The notes below the pieces were generated by a model that saw nothing but the letters and a program-made list of their open reading frames with translations, made no database searches and was not told the DNA's origin. A DNA stretch of 44,190 nucleotides from an uncultured Lachnospiraceae bacterium (GTDB lineage Bacteria; Bacillota; Clostridia; Lachnospirales; Lachnospiraceae). The stretch lies in the NCBI GenBank assembly GCA_947169235.1, contig CAMVOY010000016.1, positions 1-44,190 of the forward strand. Direction: 5' to 3'. The position numbers and the translations under genes were made by a program. Shown piece by piece: positions 7,289 through 16,631 of this stretch (positions are counted from its first letter, which is position 1; every line of letters begins with the position of its first letter).

Positions 7289-10200
7289 ATGACAGTCTTT
7301 AAATGCAAAATGTGTGGCGGAGACCTCGAAGTTCATGATGATGGCAAAACGTGTAGATGCATGCATTGTGATCGAGAACAAACTCTCCCCAATACAGATG
7401 ATGATCGAATCAGAAGTCAATATGACAGGGCTAACGCACTTAGGTTGAAATCTGAGTTTGATCGAGCCGAAAAGATATACACCGAAATTACTCAAGAGTC
7501 ACCAAACGATCCCGAGGGATACTGGGGTTTGATTCTATGTCGCTACGGTATAGAGTATGTCAATGATCCAAAAACAGGAAACCGTATACCAACATGTCAC
7601 CGAGTTTCTTTTGAATCAGTAATCGCTGACGAAGACTACAAAAAAGCTCTCGAATTTGCAGATATCAGCCAAAAAATACTGTATGAGAACCAAGCAAAGG
7701 AAATCGACGAAGTACAACAACGCATCTTGTCTATTTCAAGGGAGGAAAATCCCTACGATATTTTTATATGCTACAAAGAAACAGATGAAAACGGCTCACG
7801 AACCGAGGATAGTGTCATCGGAAATGATCTTTACTACCGCTTGAGCGATGCGGGATTTCGCGTTTTCTTTTCTGCAATTACCTTAGAAGACAAGCTTGGT
7901 CAGGATTATGAGCCCTATATATTCTCCGCACTGAATTCTGCAAAAGTCATGCTTGTTCTAGGCACAAAAAATGAATTCTTCAATGCAGTATGGGTAAGGA
8001 ATGAATGGTCTCGTTTTCTTAAATTACTCAAAAATGATCGATCAAGATTACTCATACCTTGTTATAAAAACCTTGATCCATATGATCTTCCTGATGAGTT
8101 TGCACATCTTCAAGCCTTAGACATGGGCAAAATAGGCTTTATAAGTGATCTTATCCGCGGTGTAAAAAAAATCATCCAACCAGAAACAACCACTAAACAG
8201 ACCTCATCTGAACAACCTACTGTAGTTTCATCTTCTGCAAACACAGCTTCGCTCGAAAAGCGAATGTTTATGAGTATTGAAGACGGAAAATGGGAAGATG
8301 CTGACACATTTTCCGAAAGAATACTTGATGTGGATGCTGAAAATGCGATTGCTTACCTCGGAAAGCTTATGATAAAGCTTAATGTAAGAAAACGCGAACT
8401 ATTAAGCAGCCAGGACGAGATACTAATCTCTCACAAAGAATTTCAGCGCGCGATTGATTTTTCATCCGGTGAAACCAGACAAGAAATCGAATCCTATTCA
8501 AAGGGACAGCTATACAACATCGCCTTTAAGTATTTGGAACAATCAGATAAATCTGCAAATGATTATCTGAAAACAGCCAATATCTTTCTCAATGCTTCCG
8601 GCTACAAAGATGCGGACGAACAAAAAAGAATCGCGATGGATGAATACGAAAAACTAATATCAGAATCTAATGATAAGTTATGTGAGTCTGCAAAACAAGT
8701 TGCAGACTCAACATCAATCCCTGAAATTGATAAGATGATTGAAGAACTATCCTCATTAAATGGATGGGGCGAATCAAAAGAAATCATTCAGAATCTCTTA
8801 GATAAGAAAAAATCATTGATCAGAAACAGAGTTAAAGATGCACTTCACGATCAACAAATACCCATAATTGATAGCACTATTGATTTGATTAAATCTATCA
8901 GCAATTGGGACGAAGCCACTGACTTTTTAAAATCCCTCGAACAAGAAAAGAACAGTTTGCTTGATAAAAAACTAATAGAAGATAAAAAGGACGCTGTTTT
9001 AGAAGGCATCTCATTATCAGAGCTTCATTCAAAATCAGGCAGGACTAGTGCGATTAAAAACGCTTGCTTTGCAACAATAATCGGTATACTTAATGTATTT
9101 TATTTTAAAACGGTATTATCTGTAAGCTTACCAATCATGCTTATATTTGAAATACCCGTTGCAGCTACGATTTTCTTAGTTTGGAAGAAATATTCCGATA
9201 TCGCAGTCCGATATTTGTTTATCGAACTGGGTTTCCTTTCTTTAATTGCCATAATCGAATCATTTATGGACATATCTACTATACTGCCCGCAACCATTGT
9301 TATGCTTTGCTTTATTATTCAAAATTTATTGCAAGTACTTCACATAAATGAGAAAACAGGCCTTGTGAGGCAAATTCGGGATAGGTTTAAAACCACAAAT
9401 TGGGAAACGAATTCGGAAATATCGGCAGTTATAAAAAAGTTCAACTGGGATGAAAAAAACAAAATAGACATAGACCCAATTTCAATGACAGATGATTCCA
9501 CCTATGATAACGTTGAAAGTATCAAAGATTTTACTCCGGATTTTTTTATAGACTCGGAAACACTCTGTAATCTTGATAAAAAGAATAAAAAGTTACGTAA
9601 CTACATTTATATTGCAAGCGGAATCGCCGTCACTCTATGTTTTATTATCACATTCATTATAAATAAGATCGACAATTCTTCCGAAATCTCGGATGAAATC
9701 TCTGTCGATTCAAATCTATCGTCTGATTCAACTACTTTGCAAATCGATACACATCATCTTGCTACAAAAGAAACCATCGACTCCACCGTTGATGAAGAAC
9801 AAACCATCGATGAGAAGAATAACACAGAAGTTTCAACAAACGAAAATACACGCTCTATAAACGATGTAATCGCTGCATACAACGATTATCTTACAAAAGA
9901 GTATGGTACTGGCTCCTTAGCAAATCAACCTCTTTTCCATGAATCGATAAACGATGGTAAAGATGTTTGGATAGATGGTTGCCTTCTTTACGACATAGAT
10001 GGGGATGATTACCCTGAATTATTTTTCAAAAGAAAAAATGATATGTTTCTATTATACTTCTACCCAAAACTAAATGATATCAGTGTAATCATCGATGATA
10101 ATGATACCTATAGTTTTGATTATGATTTTCGTGTCAACCCTGAACACAATGGCGAAGTCTTTTATTCAGGATTGTACGATGGCGTTGAGAACAACTCTCT

Positions 10201-10489
10201 TCTTTCCTTCGAAGACTTAGAACTAATAACCCTTATGGAGTACAGTTATGATTCATCAGAAAAAGAATATTGCAAAACGTCTCAATTCTACGATCCCTAT
10301 GATGATGATTCCGATATAACTGATGATGAAGTGCCTGCTGACTACGTTACAATTACCAAGAAAGAGTACAATCGCATAAAAAAAGAAACGGAAAAAAAAT
10401 GTGAAGATTGGGATAGAATAACACCTGATTCATTGTACCTGTCACTTGATGATGCTTTTAATAGTTATAAATCATCTTTACCAAATTGA
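7289..10489 (+). CDS. Zinc-ribbon / TPR / TIR domain transmembrane protein
   Basis: A 1066-residue protein. Residues 6-27 form a zinc ribbon (C6, C9, C24, C27). Residues 40-140 are TPR-like. Residues 154-295 are a TIR domain starting YDIFICYKETD; Glu208 in GQDYE aligns with the catalytic glutamate of NADase TIR domains, and WVRNEW fits the end of the fold. Helical repeats follow (about 325-560, including two related 32-residue units near 480 and 527), then about four membrane segments (590-684) and one more at 772-792. The outer C-terminal domain carries a YDIDGDDYPELFF Ca-binding-like loop. The stop of the SPFH gene is 6 bp upstream and its GAGGAA serves as ribosome site. NADase activity is inferred. 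Confidence 0.87.
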   Translation: MTVFKCKMCGGDLEVHDDGKTCRCMHCDREQTLPNTDDDRIRSQYDRANALRLKSEFDRAEKIYTEITQESPNDPEGYWGLILCRYGIEYVNDPKTGNRIPTCHRVSFESVIADEDYKKALEFADISQKILYENQAKEIDEVQQRILSISREENPYDIFICYKETDENGSRTEDSVIGNDLYYRLSDAGFRVFFSAITLEDKLGQDYEPYIFSALNSAKVMLVLGTKNEFFNAVWVRNEWSRFLKLLKNDRSRLLIPCYKNLDPYDLPDEFAHLQALDMGKIGFISDLIRGVKKIIQPETTTKQTSSEQPTVVSSSANTASLEKRMFMSIEDGKWEDADTFSERILDVDAENAIAYLGKLMIKLNVRKRELLSSQDEILISHKEFQRAIDFSSGETRQEIESYSKGQLYNIAFKYLEQSDKSANDYLKTANIFLNASGYKDADEQKRIAMDEYEKLISESNDKLCESAKQVADSTSIPEIDKMIEELSSLNGWGESKEIIQNLLDKKKSLIRNRVKDALHDQQIPIIDSTIDLIKSISNWDEATDFLKSLEQEKNSLLDKKLIEDKKDAVLEGISLSELHSKSGRTSAIKNACFATIIGILNVFYFKTVLSVSLPIMLIFEIPVAATIFLVWKKYSDIAVRYLFIELGFLSLIAIIESFMDISTILPATIVMLCFIIQNLLQVLHINEKTGLVRQIRDRFKTTNWETNSEISAVIKKFNWDEKNKIDIDPISMTDDSTYDNVESIKDFTPDFFIDSETLCNLDKKNKKLRNYIYIASGIAVTLCFIITFIINKIDNSSEISDEISVDSNLSSDSTTLQIDTHHLATKETIDSTVDEEQTIDEKNNTEVSTNENTRSINDVIAAYNDYLTKEYGTGSLANQPLFHESINDGKDVWIDGCLLYDIDGDDYPELFFKRKNDMFLLYFYPKLNDISVIIDDNDTYSFDYDFRVNPEHNGEVFYSGLYDGVENNSLLSFEDLELITLMEYSYDSSEKEYCKTSQFYDPYDDDSDITDDEVPADYVTITKKEYNRIKKETEKKCEDWDRITPDSLYLSLDDAFNSYKSSLPN

Positions 10490-10546
10490 TACTTGTGATA
10501 ACCTCAAAAAATCAAAAACGATTCTGTTTTCACCACTTTTCAGCAA

Positions 10547-10585
10547 GGACACTGTGCAAGCGTCGATGCACAGTGTCCTAAATCA
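10547..10585 (+). terminator. Hairpin terminator after the TIR gene
   Basis: Perfect 12-bp stem GGACACTGTGCA (10547-10558) / TGCACAGTGTCC (10567-10578) with an 8-nt loop, followed by TAAATCATTTTC. The T run is weak. It overlaps the intergenic space before the convergent EAL gene and may act for both strands. Confidence 0.6.
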
Positions 10586-10593
10586 TTTTCTTA

Positions 10594-13500
10594 CTACACC
10601 TCTTTTATATCAACCACTTCATCATTTATCGTATACTTACATCTGGCCACTTCCAGATCAAGGTGCTCCTTACAGGTAACAACATCCTCATCAACCTCTG
10701 TTTTGATTTTCACCAGCATGTCGGAGTTACTCATCTTCACGGATGTATCACCACTCACGGAGCCTACTATCATGGCATCCTTTCCATGGCCCTCCCCTCT
10801 TACGCCTGTGTATGACAACGAAAGATCGGTATGACCTTTCAATGCACCCAGACACGTCGATCTGTCTCCTCGAGAATTAACGGATAATCCTGTACTCTCA
10901 AAATCTATCTGCGCCTGATCTCCATCCAATGTACCGATACATGCAATGGAAGAACCACCGACAAATGTTTTTATCGCACATTTATAGAACTTAACTTTGG
11001 CATTTCCCTTAATGGAGCCTATGCATATGCCGGATGTAAGTGAAAACTCCGATGTAAATGCACACTCACTGATCCTCAGATCAACATCTCCGGTCACAGC
11101 TCCTACGCCCACGCATTTGTTTGAGCTGGCCTCAAGAAGATACTTACCACGCTGAATCGAAATCCTTCCACCCAGACCGGAACCGATACAGATTCCTTTT
11201 TTCCCTGAGGTTTCGATATGGACCTCACCATCCTGATGGAACACCAGTCTTCCGTTTGCAGACTGAAGGTCATTTCCTATACCGAAAAACTCCTCTGAGT
11301 CAAGTATTATACTCAGATCACCGGTTCCCTCCAAAGTCAGCTTCGAGCTCTCAGGCACACGGATACCACCGCGCTTTAACACATTCTCTCCGTGAAGGAT
11401 CAGCGTTACATCCGCGTTTTCACCGATATCGATACACGGATGCCCCTTTATATTTGTGAAATAAACATTCTCAAGCGTCAACACACCGTTGTAGTTCGGT
11501 GCTATCCTCATGTTAAGATTCGTAGGCATACCCGGCGCTCCTGTGAATGTCACATCACGACAGATCGGATTGTCTTCACCCACGACAATATCCGAGTAGC
11601 CTTCCTTTGTAAGCGTATTAAGCGGAACTCGGACAGTTCGTCCCGCCTTATAAGAACGTCTGGTTAAACCACCCTCCTTACGCTCTTTGGCATACTGCTT
11701 CATCTCTTCTTTTATCTTGCTGCCTATCTCCATGATTATCTCAGGTGCAGGCTTCGAGGTATAGTAGCCCTGTATCAGATCCGCACCGAGATGGATCACC
11801 ATACGCAGCTCCTCCGAGGTCTCAACTCCCTCGGCCAAAGCCTTGATATCATTGTCATGGCAGAAATTGATGATCTCTCTGACGAAGTACTGCTTTTGCG
11901 GTCTGTCCTGAATATCACTCAAAAGAGAGCGATCGATCTTTACATAATCAGGCATATAACGAAGCAGGTTCGCTATGTTCGAATACCCTGTTCCGTAGTC
12001 ATCAACTGCCATCTCTATTTTCTTTTTGCCGAAATAATCCTTAAGTCTGTCGAGCTCTTCATCAACAACCTCAGCCTCCTCAGTCATCTCCACGACAACA
12101 CTTTTGTGAACCTTGTCAAAAAGTGTGTCCATCTCCGCATATACATTCTGGTCAAGCTTAACTCCGGGGATGCTGTTGATGAATACCTTTTTCCCGCCAA
12201 AAAGCTCCGGACTCTCATCGATCATACTGAGCACATTTAAAAATGTCGCCTTCTCAACATCTGCAAGACGTCCCAACATGCCACTGTATTTGATGATACT
12301 GAGCGGAGATACTCTTCTCTCGGTGCTCGAACGCATCAGCGCCTCAAATCCGAACACTTCGCCATCTTCCACATTTACGATCGGCTGGAAATAATATGTA
12401 AAAAGATTCTCATTGAGAAGTGCTTCCACTGTCTCACAGTCAGCCTTTTCCTCTCCAACCAGCTGCTCGACAGCCTGAACCTTTGCAAACTTCCGCGCTT
12501 CATTATTCTTCATCTCAGAAATATGCAAAGCCGAAGTACGTCTCAATGCTTCAAAGCTTCTGGCTACCTGCTCTATCCACTGACGGTATACGATATCATA
12601 TGACCTTATCTTTTCACGATAACGAACCACTGCATAACCGAAGCATTCATCCTCATAGAACACCGGAGTAAAGAAATATGCACCGGGTTCATCGTCCTCT
12701 CCGAGCCCCGGCAAAAGATCCTTTGTCTCAAATATATCTGTCAGATCCACACAGCCATCCGACCCGTCGCTGTCATAGCAAACCGCGTGGATCATGTATT
12801 TGTCGTAGCCGTCATTTTTGCTGTGAACAGCCTCCTCATGATCCATCTCACCCCAGGTACGCTGCAGGCAAAGGTGGAACTCCTTTACATCATTTATCTG
12901 ATAAGCATAGGTATATACCGTGCTCAAAAATCCCATGAGATTGACCTGACTCATCAGATCATCCGCCATGAAGTTGTTTATCGAATAATATCCATCCGTA
13001 GAAAGATCTGTCCCCCAGCTCTCACGGGTATTCGGCATCGGCTGGATCACCCCGTCATGACAGCCGCAGCTGGGTCCCGTCACGATCTCTGCTTTTGCCT
13101 TAAATTCCCCGACTTCTTTTCCCTGCATTTTTGCGATCAGGTACTCTGCCGCATATACACCGCATTGTCTCGCGGGAACGATCGCAGATGTGAGCGGTAC
13201 CGGTGATGTACGTCCCTCCTCTGTGGAATCAAATCCCACTACTGCGATATCATCAGGAATATGATATCCCCTCTCGGTCAGCGCTTCGCACACGCCTATC
13301 GCCATCTGGTCATTGGCGCAAGCGATAGCTTCGGGTATCCCCGCATCTCCCGACAAAATCTGATCCACGCAGAGCTGTCCGCTCCTATACCAGAAATCAC
13401 CATAAATGATCCTATCCTCACGTACCTCGAGTCCATGATCTCTCATTGCCTGTTTGTAAGCTTCGAGACGCTGCTTTGAGTGAGGATGCCATTTTTTACC

Positions 13501-13920
13501 TGTTAAAAAAGCGATGTCATTGTAATGATGATCTTCTATAAGATGTGAGACAAGCTCAACGATGGGAGTATATCCGTCCGTACATACCGAGTCAAAATAA
13601 GGACTCGTCTGCTCGATAACAATAACCGGCTTATCAAATCCCTCGTGGAGTTCCTCCTCGATTCGTTCTGCTATGCCGGTTGACTGGATAGTATCCTTGA
13701 GCATGACTACAGAATCAAAAAGATCGTAGTTGAAAAGAGAATAAATGTTTGACTCACCCATCTCCCGATCGGCGGTAGACTGGTATTTTCTATACATCGA
13801 AAAAACACAAACGTCGTAGTTCTCCCGTTGCGTCTGTGATAAAAAACCTTCTATAAATCGGCGCTGATACTCCTCGTCAGCCTGTCCTATGAGTATCGCA
13901 ATTTTTCTTCGTTTTGCCAA
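10594..13920 (-). CDS. LacI-like sensor / EAL c-di-GMP phosphodiesterase with beta-solenoid tail
   Basis: A 1108-residue protein with no signal peptide or membrane helix. Residues 5-290 are a LacI-type periplasmic-binding fold (no HTH). Residues about 300-480 are a linker/GAF-like region. Residues 495-735 form an EAL domain with all catalytic motifs: EALMR (526-530), FINS (Asn582), Glu611, DDYGTGYSN (640-648), Lys661, EGVET (698-701) and QGYYTSKP (717-724). It should hydrolyse c-di-GMP. Residues 760-1108 are beta-rich repeats (ICIGSGLGG, CVGVGAVTG, ICIGSIKGN, ACIGTLDGD) like a solenoid. The start is TTG at 13920, chosen because GGAAGG lies 8 bp upstream. An extended -10 promoter is at 13969-13997. 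Confidence 0.85.
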   Translation of the reverse strand: MAKRRKIAILIGQADEEYQRRFIEGFLSQTQRENYDVCVFSMYRKYQSTADREMGESNIYSLFNYDLFDSVVMLKDTIQSTGIAERIEEELHEGFDKPVIVIEQTSPYFDSVCTDGYTPIVELVSHLIEDHHYNDIAFLTGKKWHPHSKQRLEAYKQAMRDHGLEVREDRIIYGDFWYRSGQLCVDQILSGDAGIPEAIACANDQMAIGVCEALTERGYHIPDDIAVVGFDSTEEGRTSPVPLTSAIVPARQCGVYAAEYLIAKMQGKEVGEFKAKAEIVTGPSCGCHDGVIQPMPNTRESWGTDLSTDGYYSINNFMADDLMSQVNLMGFLSTVYTYAYQINDVKEFHLCLQRTWGEMDHEEAVHSKNDGYDKYMIHAVCYDSDGSDGCVDLTDIFETKDLLPGLGEDDEPGAYFFTPVFYEDECFGYAVVRYREKIRSYDIVYRQWIEQVARSFEALRRTSALHISEMKNNEARKFAKVQAVEQLVGEEKADCETVEALLNENLFTYYFQPIVNVEDGEVFGFEALMRSSTERRVSPLSIIKYSGMLGRLADVEKATFLNVLSMIDESPELFGGKKVFINSIPGVKLDQNVYAEMDTLFDKVHKSVVVEMTEEAEVVDEELDRLKDYFGKKKIEMAVDDYGTGYSNIANLLRYMPDYVKIDRSLLSDIQDRPQKQYFVREIINFCHDNDIKALAEGVETSEELRMVIHLGADLIQGYYTSKPAPEIIMEIGSKIKEEMKQYAKERKEGGLTRRSYKAGRTVRVPLNTLTKEGYSDIVVGEDNPICRDVTFTGAPGMPTNLNMRIAPNYNGVLTLENVYFTNIKGHPCIDIGENADVTLILHGENVLKRGGIRVPESSKLTLEGTGDLSIILDSEEFFGIGNDLQSANGRLVFHQDGEVHIETSGKKGICIGSGLGGRISIQRGKYLLEASSNKCVGVGAVTGDVDLRISECAFTSEFSLTSGICIGSIKGNAKVKFYKCAIKTFVGGSSIACIGTLDGDQAQIDFESTGLSVNSRGDRSTCLGALKGHTDLSLSYTGVRGEGHGKDAMIVGSVSGDTSVKMSNSDMLVKIKTEVDEDVVTCKEHLDLEVARCKYTINDEVVDIKEV

Positions 13921-13968
13921 TCTATGTTCCTTCCTGATCCCTTAAACAGGGCTATTTTCACTCATTAC

Positions 13969-13997
13969 ATTATAGCATATAAAGCAGTAAAAGGCAA
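13969..13997 (-). promoter_or_regulatory. Promoter of the EAL gene
   Basis: On the minus strand TTGCCT (13992-13997), 17 bp, TGC-TATAAT (-10 at 13969-13974): a perfect -10 with the extended TGn element. It begins about 10 bp after the coaBC stop. Confidence 0.7.
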
Positions 13998-14009
13998 TAG
14001 CGCTTTTTT

Positions 14010-15224
14010 CTAATGGATGGTCAGCTCACAGGTACTATATGATGATATCATATTGAGGATCTCATCGGCATCCTGTTCTTTTGTCATGATCGGTAGTTCA
14101 TGAACACTGTTCGCCGTGATCATGGTGATAACATTTGTATCTCCCGCGAAGCCTGCCCCCTCAGTCCTAAGATTGTTCGCCACGATCATGTCGGCATTTT
14201 TCTTTTCAAGCTTTTTTCTCGCATTTTCCACGAGATCCTCTGTCTCCATGGCAAAGCCGCAGATGAACTGCCCGGGCTTTTTGTTTTCGCCGAGCCATGC
14301 GAGGATATCCGTGGTGGACTCAAGCTCTATGGACGGAACCCCATCCTCTTTTTTTATCTTTTTATCCGATGCGACTTTAGGAGTATAATCTGCAACTGCA
14401 GCTGACTTTATGATGATATCACTGTCGGAATGCTCTTTCACCGCTTCAAACATATCCTTTGCAGACTCGATATGTATGACATTTACTTTTATCGGGTCCG
14501 GCAGGTCATTTGTTCCTGAGATTAGTGTTACCTCTGCACCTCTTCTCATGGCTGCCTTTGCTATGGCATAACCCATCTTTCCGGTAGAATGATTGGTTAT
14601 ATAACGAACAGGATCGATGCTTTCTTTCGTAGGACCTGCCGTAACCAAAACCTTTTTACCGGCGAGATCTTTTTTATCTTCCAAAGAAAAAAGTACATAC
14701 TCTAGCAGGATATCTGTCGAAGGAAGTCTCCCCTTACCACTTACTCCGCAGGCGAGTCTGCCCTCATCGGGTTCTATGATCTCATATCCGTATTTTTTCA
14801 GTTTTTCAAGATTATCCTGTAGTATCTCCGACTCATACATACCTGTATTCATAGCCGGCGCGATCAACTTTTTACAGCCCGCTGCCATTATGGTAGTAGT
14901 AAGCATATCGTCCGCGATACCGCCTGCTATCTTTCCGATCACATTTGCCGATGCAGGCGCCACTAAAAACAGATCGGCTTTCTGTGCCAGTGAAACATGC
15001 TCAATATTATAATTAAAATTGCGGTCAAAAGTATCTACCAGACACTTGTGATTCGTGAGTGTTTCAAATGTTATCGGATTGATAAAATTGGTCGTATTTT
15101 TCGTCATTATAACATAGGTGTCCACACCCATCTTTACCAGATTACTGACCAGATCCGCCGCCTTATATGCAGCTATGGAACCCGTAACTCCGACGATCAC
15201 TGTTTTATTGTTTTTATCTGACAT
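14010..15224 (-). CDS. coaBC: Bifunctional phosphopantothenoylcysteine decarboxylase / phosphopantothenate-cysteine ligase
   Basis: A 404-residue cytosolic enzyme for two steps of coenzyme A synthesis. Residues about 8-180 are the flavoprotein decarboxylase (CoaC) with VTGSIAAYKA, PAMNTGMYES and the substrate-clamp CGVSGKGRLPS. Residues about 190-400 are the CTP-dependent ligase (CoaB) with TAGPTKESIDPVRYITNHS and KSAAVADYTP. Length is normal. The ATG at 15224 has GGAGTAGG upstream. It is last in the minus-strand order panG-like, panB, panC, panD, coaBC, which carries ketopantoate to 4'-phosphopantetheine; pantothenate kinase is not in the window. Confidence 0.95.
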   Translation of the reverse strand: MSDKNNKTVIVGVTGSIAAYKAADLVSNLVKMGVDTYVIMTKNTTNFINPITFETLTNHKCLVDTFDRNFNYNIEHVSLAQKADLFLVAPASANVIGKIAGGIADDMLTTTIMAAGCKKLIAPAMNTGMYESEILQDNLEKLKKYGYEIIEPDEGRLACGVSGKGRLPSTDILLEYVLFSLEDKKDLAGKKVLVTAGPTKESIDPVRYITNHSTGKMGYAIAKAAMRRGAEVTLISGTNDLPDPIKVNVIHIESAKDMFEAVKEHSDSDIIIKSAAVADYTPKVASDKKIKKEDGVPSIELESTTDILAWLGENKKPGQFICGFAMETEDLVENARKKLEKKNADMIVANNLRTEGAGFAGDTNVITMITANSVHELPIMTKEQDADEILNMISSYSTCELTIH

Positions 15225-15293
15225 GCCTACTCCAATCCCGGTTTATTTTTAAATCGAACCGATAGTTATAAGACATTGTTTTATTCTATCATA

Positions 15294-15677
15294 TCAACGT
15301 ATCTGACCGTGAGTTTCCTTGTCATCAAGTGATACTATATGGTTGTCGTCATCAACAAAAACAACCTTCGGTTTGTGCGTCTTTACTTCTTCTTCCGAAA
15401 GCTCACAGTAACACATGATGATCACCTTGTCTCCTACGCTTACCTCTCTGGCAGCCGCTCCGTTTAAGCATACCATCCCGCTGCCCCGTTCACCGGTGAT
15501 TACATAGGTCTCAAACCTGGATCCGTTATTTACATCCACCACCTGTACCTTCTCGTACTCAAGTATGCCTGCCGCCTCCATCAGAAGCGGATCAATGGTG
15601 ATCGATCCGACATAGTCGAGCTCGGCCTGCACGACCGTGGCACGATGGATCTTTCCTTTTAACATATGAAGTACCAT
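15294..15677 (-). CDS. panD: Aspartate 1-decarboxylase
   Basis: A 127-residue pyruvoyl enzyme that makes beta-alanine from aspartate. It cleaves itself at Gly24-Ser25, visible as YVGSIT, to form the pyruvoyl group. The rest matches the family: [13 protein letters not shown] and [14 protein letters not shown]. The ATG at 15677 has GGAGGA 6 bp upstream. It lies 57 bp after panC and 69 bp before coaBC, in the pantothenate operon. Confidence 0.95.
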   Translation of the reverse strand: MVLHMLKGKIHRATVVQAELDYVGSITIDPLLMEAAGILEYEKVQVVDVNNGSRFETYVITGERGSGMVCLNGAAAREVSVGDKVIIMCYCELSEEEVKTHKPKVVFVDDDNHIVSLDDKETHGQIR

Positions 15678-15734
15678 GGTTCTTCCTCCGTTTCTTCCCT
15701 TACTGATCTGTTATTTTTTATCAGTATTTTTTAC

Positions 15735-16586
15735 TTATGCTTCGTAAATGAAGTTGTCAATAAGTCTTGTCTTTCCGATATATACCGCCACAGCCACAAG
15801 CACGGATCCCTCGATAGTATCGATCGGCTCTATGGAATCAAAGTCAACTGCTTCCACATAATCAATCTTTGCGAGAGGCTCTGCCTCTATGGTCTTTGTA
15901 ACGATCTCCTTGATAACGGAAGCATTTTTCTCTCCTGCTTCAACTTTCTGTCTTCCTGCAGTAAGTGCCTTGTTAAGCACGGTTGCTGCCCGGCGCTCCT
16001 CGGGTGAAAGATAAGTATTTCTGGAGCTCTTCGCGAGACCGTCATCCTCTCGTATGATCGGGCAGCCTACTATCTCCAGATCGAAGTTCAAGTCGCGAAC
16101 CATGCGTCTGATCACTGCGAGCTGCTGAGCATCCTTTTGTCCGAAATATGCCCTGTCCGGTCCGACAATATGAAAGAGTTTTGAACAGACCGTGCACACT
16201 CCGCGAAAATGAGTGGGTCTCGTCTTACCGCAGAGATTCTTTGTCACATGATCCATATCAACAAATGTACAGAAATCATCCTCATACATATCAGCCGGTT
16301 CCGGATGGAAGATCAGATCAGCACCCGTATCCTCACACAGCTTTGCATCTCTGTCGAGATCTCTCGGATATGTTGCCAGATCCTCGTTCGGTCCGAACTG
16401 AATCGGATTTACAAAAACGCTCACTACTGTTTTATCATTCTGCTCAACTGACTTTTTAATAAGGCTCTGATGTCCCTCATGCAGATATCCCATCGTCGGA
16501 ACAAGCCCTACCGATAAACCCTGCTTTCTCCATTCCTTTACTTTTTTTCTCACCTCATCAGGTGATGACTTAATTTCAATACTCAT
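15735..16586 (-). CDS. panC: Pantoate-beta-alanine ligase
   Basis: A 283-residue ATP-dependent ligase that joins pantoate and beta-alanine to give pantothenate. Motifs are PTMGYLHEGHQSLI (residues about 30-43, the HIGH-type nucleotide site), VNPIQFGPNEDLATYPRD and RAYFGQKDAQQL. Length is normal. The ATG at 16586 has AGGAGG 8 bp upstream. It sits between panB and panD on the same strand. Confidence 0.95.
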   Translation of the reverse strand: MSIEIKSSPDEVRKKVKEWRKQGLSVGLVPTMGYLHEGHQSLIKKSVEQNDKTVVSVFVNPIQFGPNEDLATYPRDLDRDAKLCEDTGADLIFHPEPADMYEDDFCTFVDMDHVTKNLCGKTRPTHFRGVCTVCSKLFHIVGPDRAYFGQKDAQQLAVIRRMVRDLNFDLEIVGCPIIREDDGLAKSSRNTYLSPEERRAATVLNKALTAGRQKVEAGEKNASVIKEIVTKTIEAEPLAKIDYVEAVDFDSIEPIDTIEGSVLVAVAVYIGKTRLIDNFIYEA

Positions 16587-16631
16587 AAAACAAACCTCCT
16601 ATCATGTAGTGCAGGAAACAGCTGACAGCTT

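Noticed and set aside
6784-7308. Minus-strand 174-codon ORF with repeated PHSKQNL segments
   Set aside because: The repeats are the antisense of the three zinc ribbons of the SPFH protein.
10547-10578. CRISPR-like or REP-like repeat
   Set aside because: A single perfect hairpin with a T-rich tail between convergent genes is a terminator; no further copies in the window.
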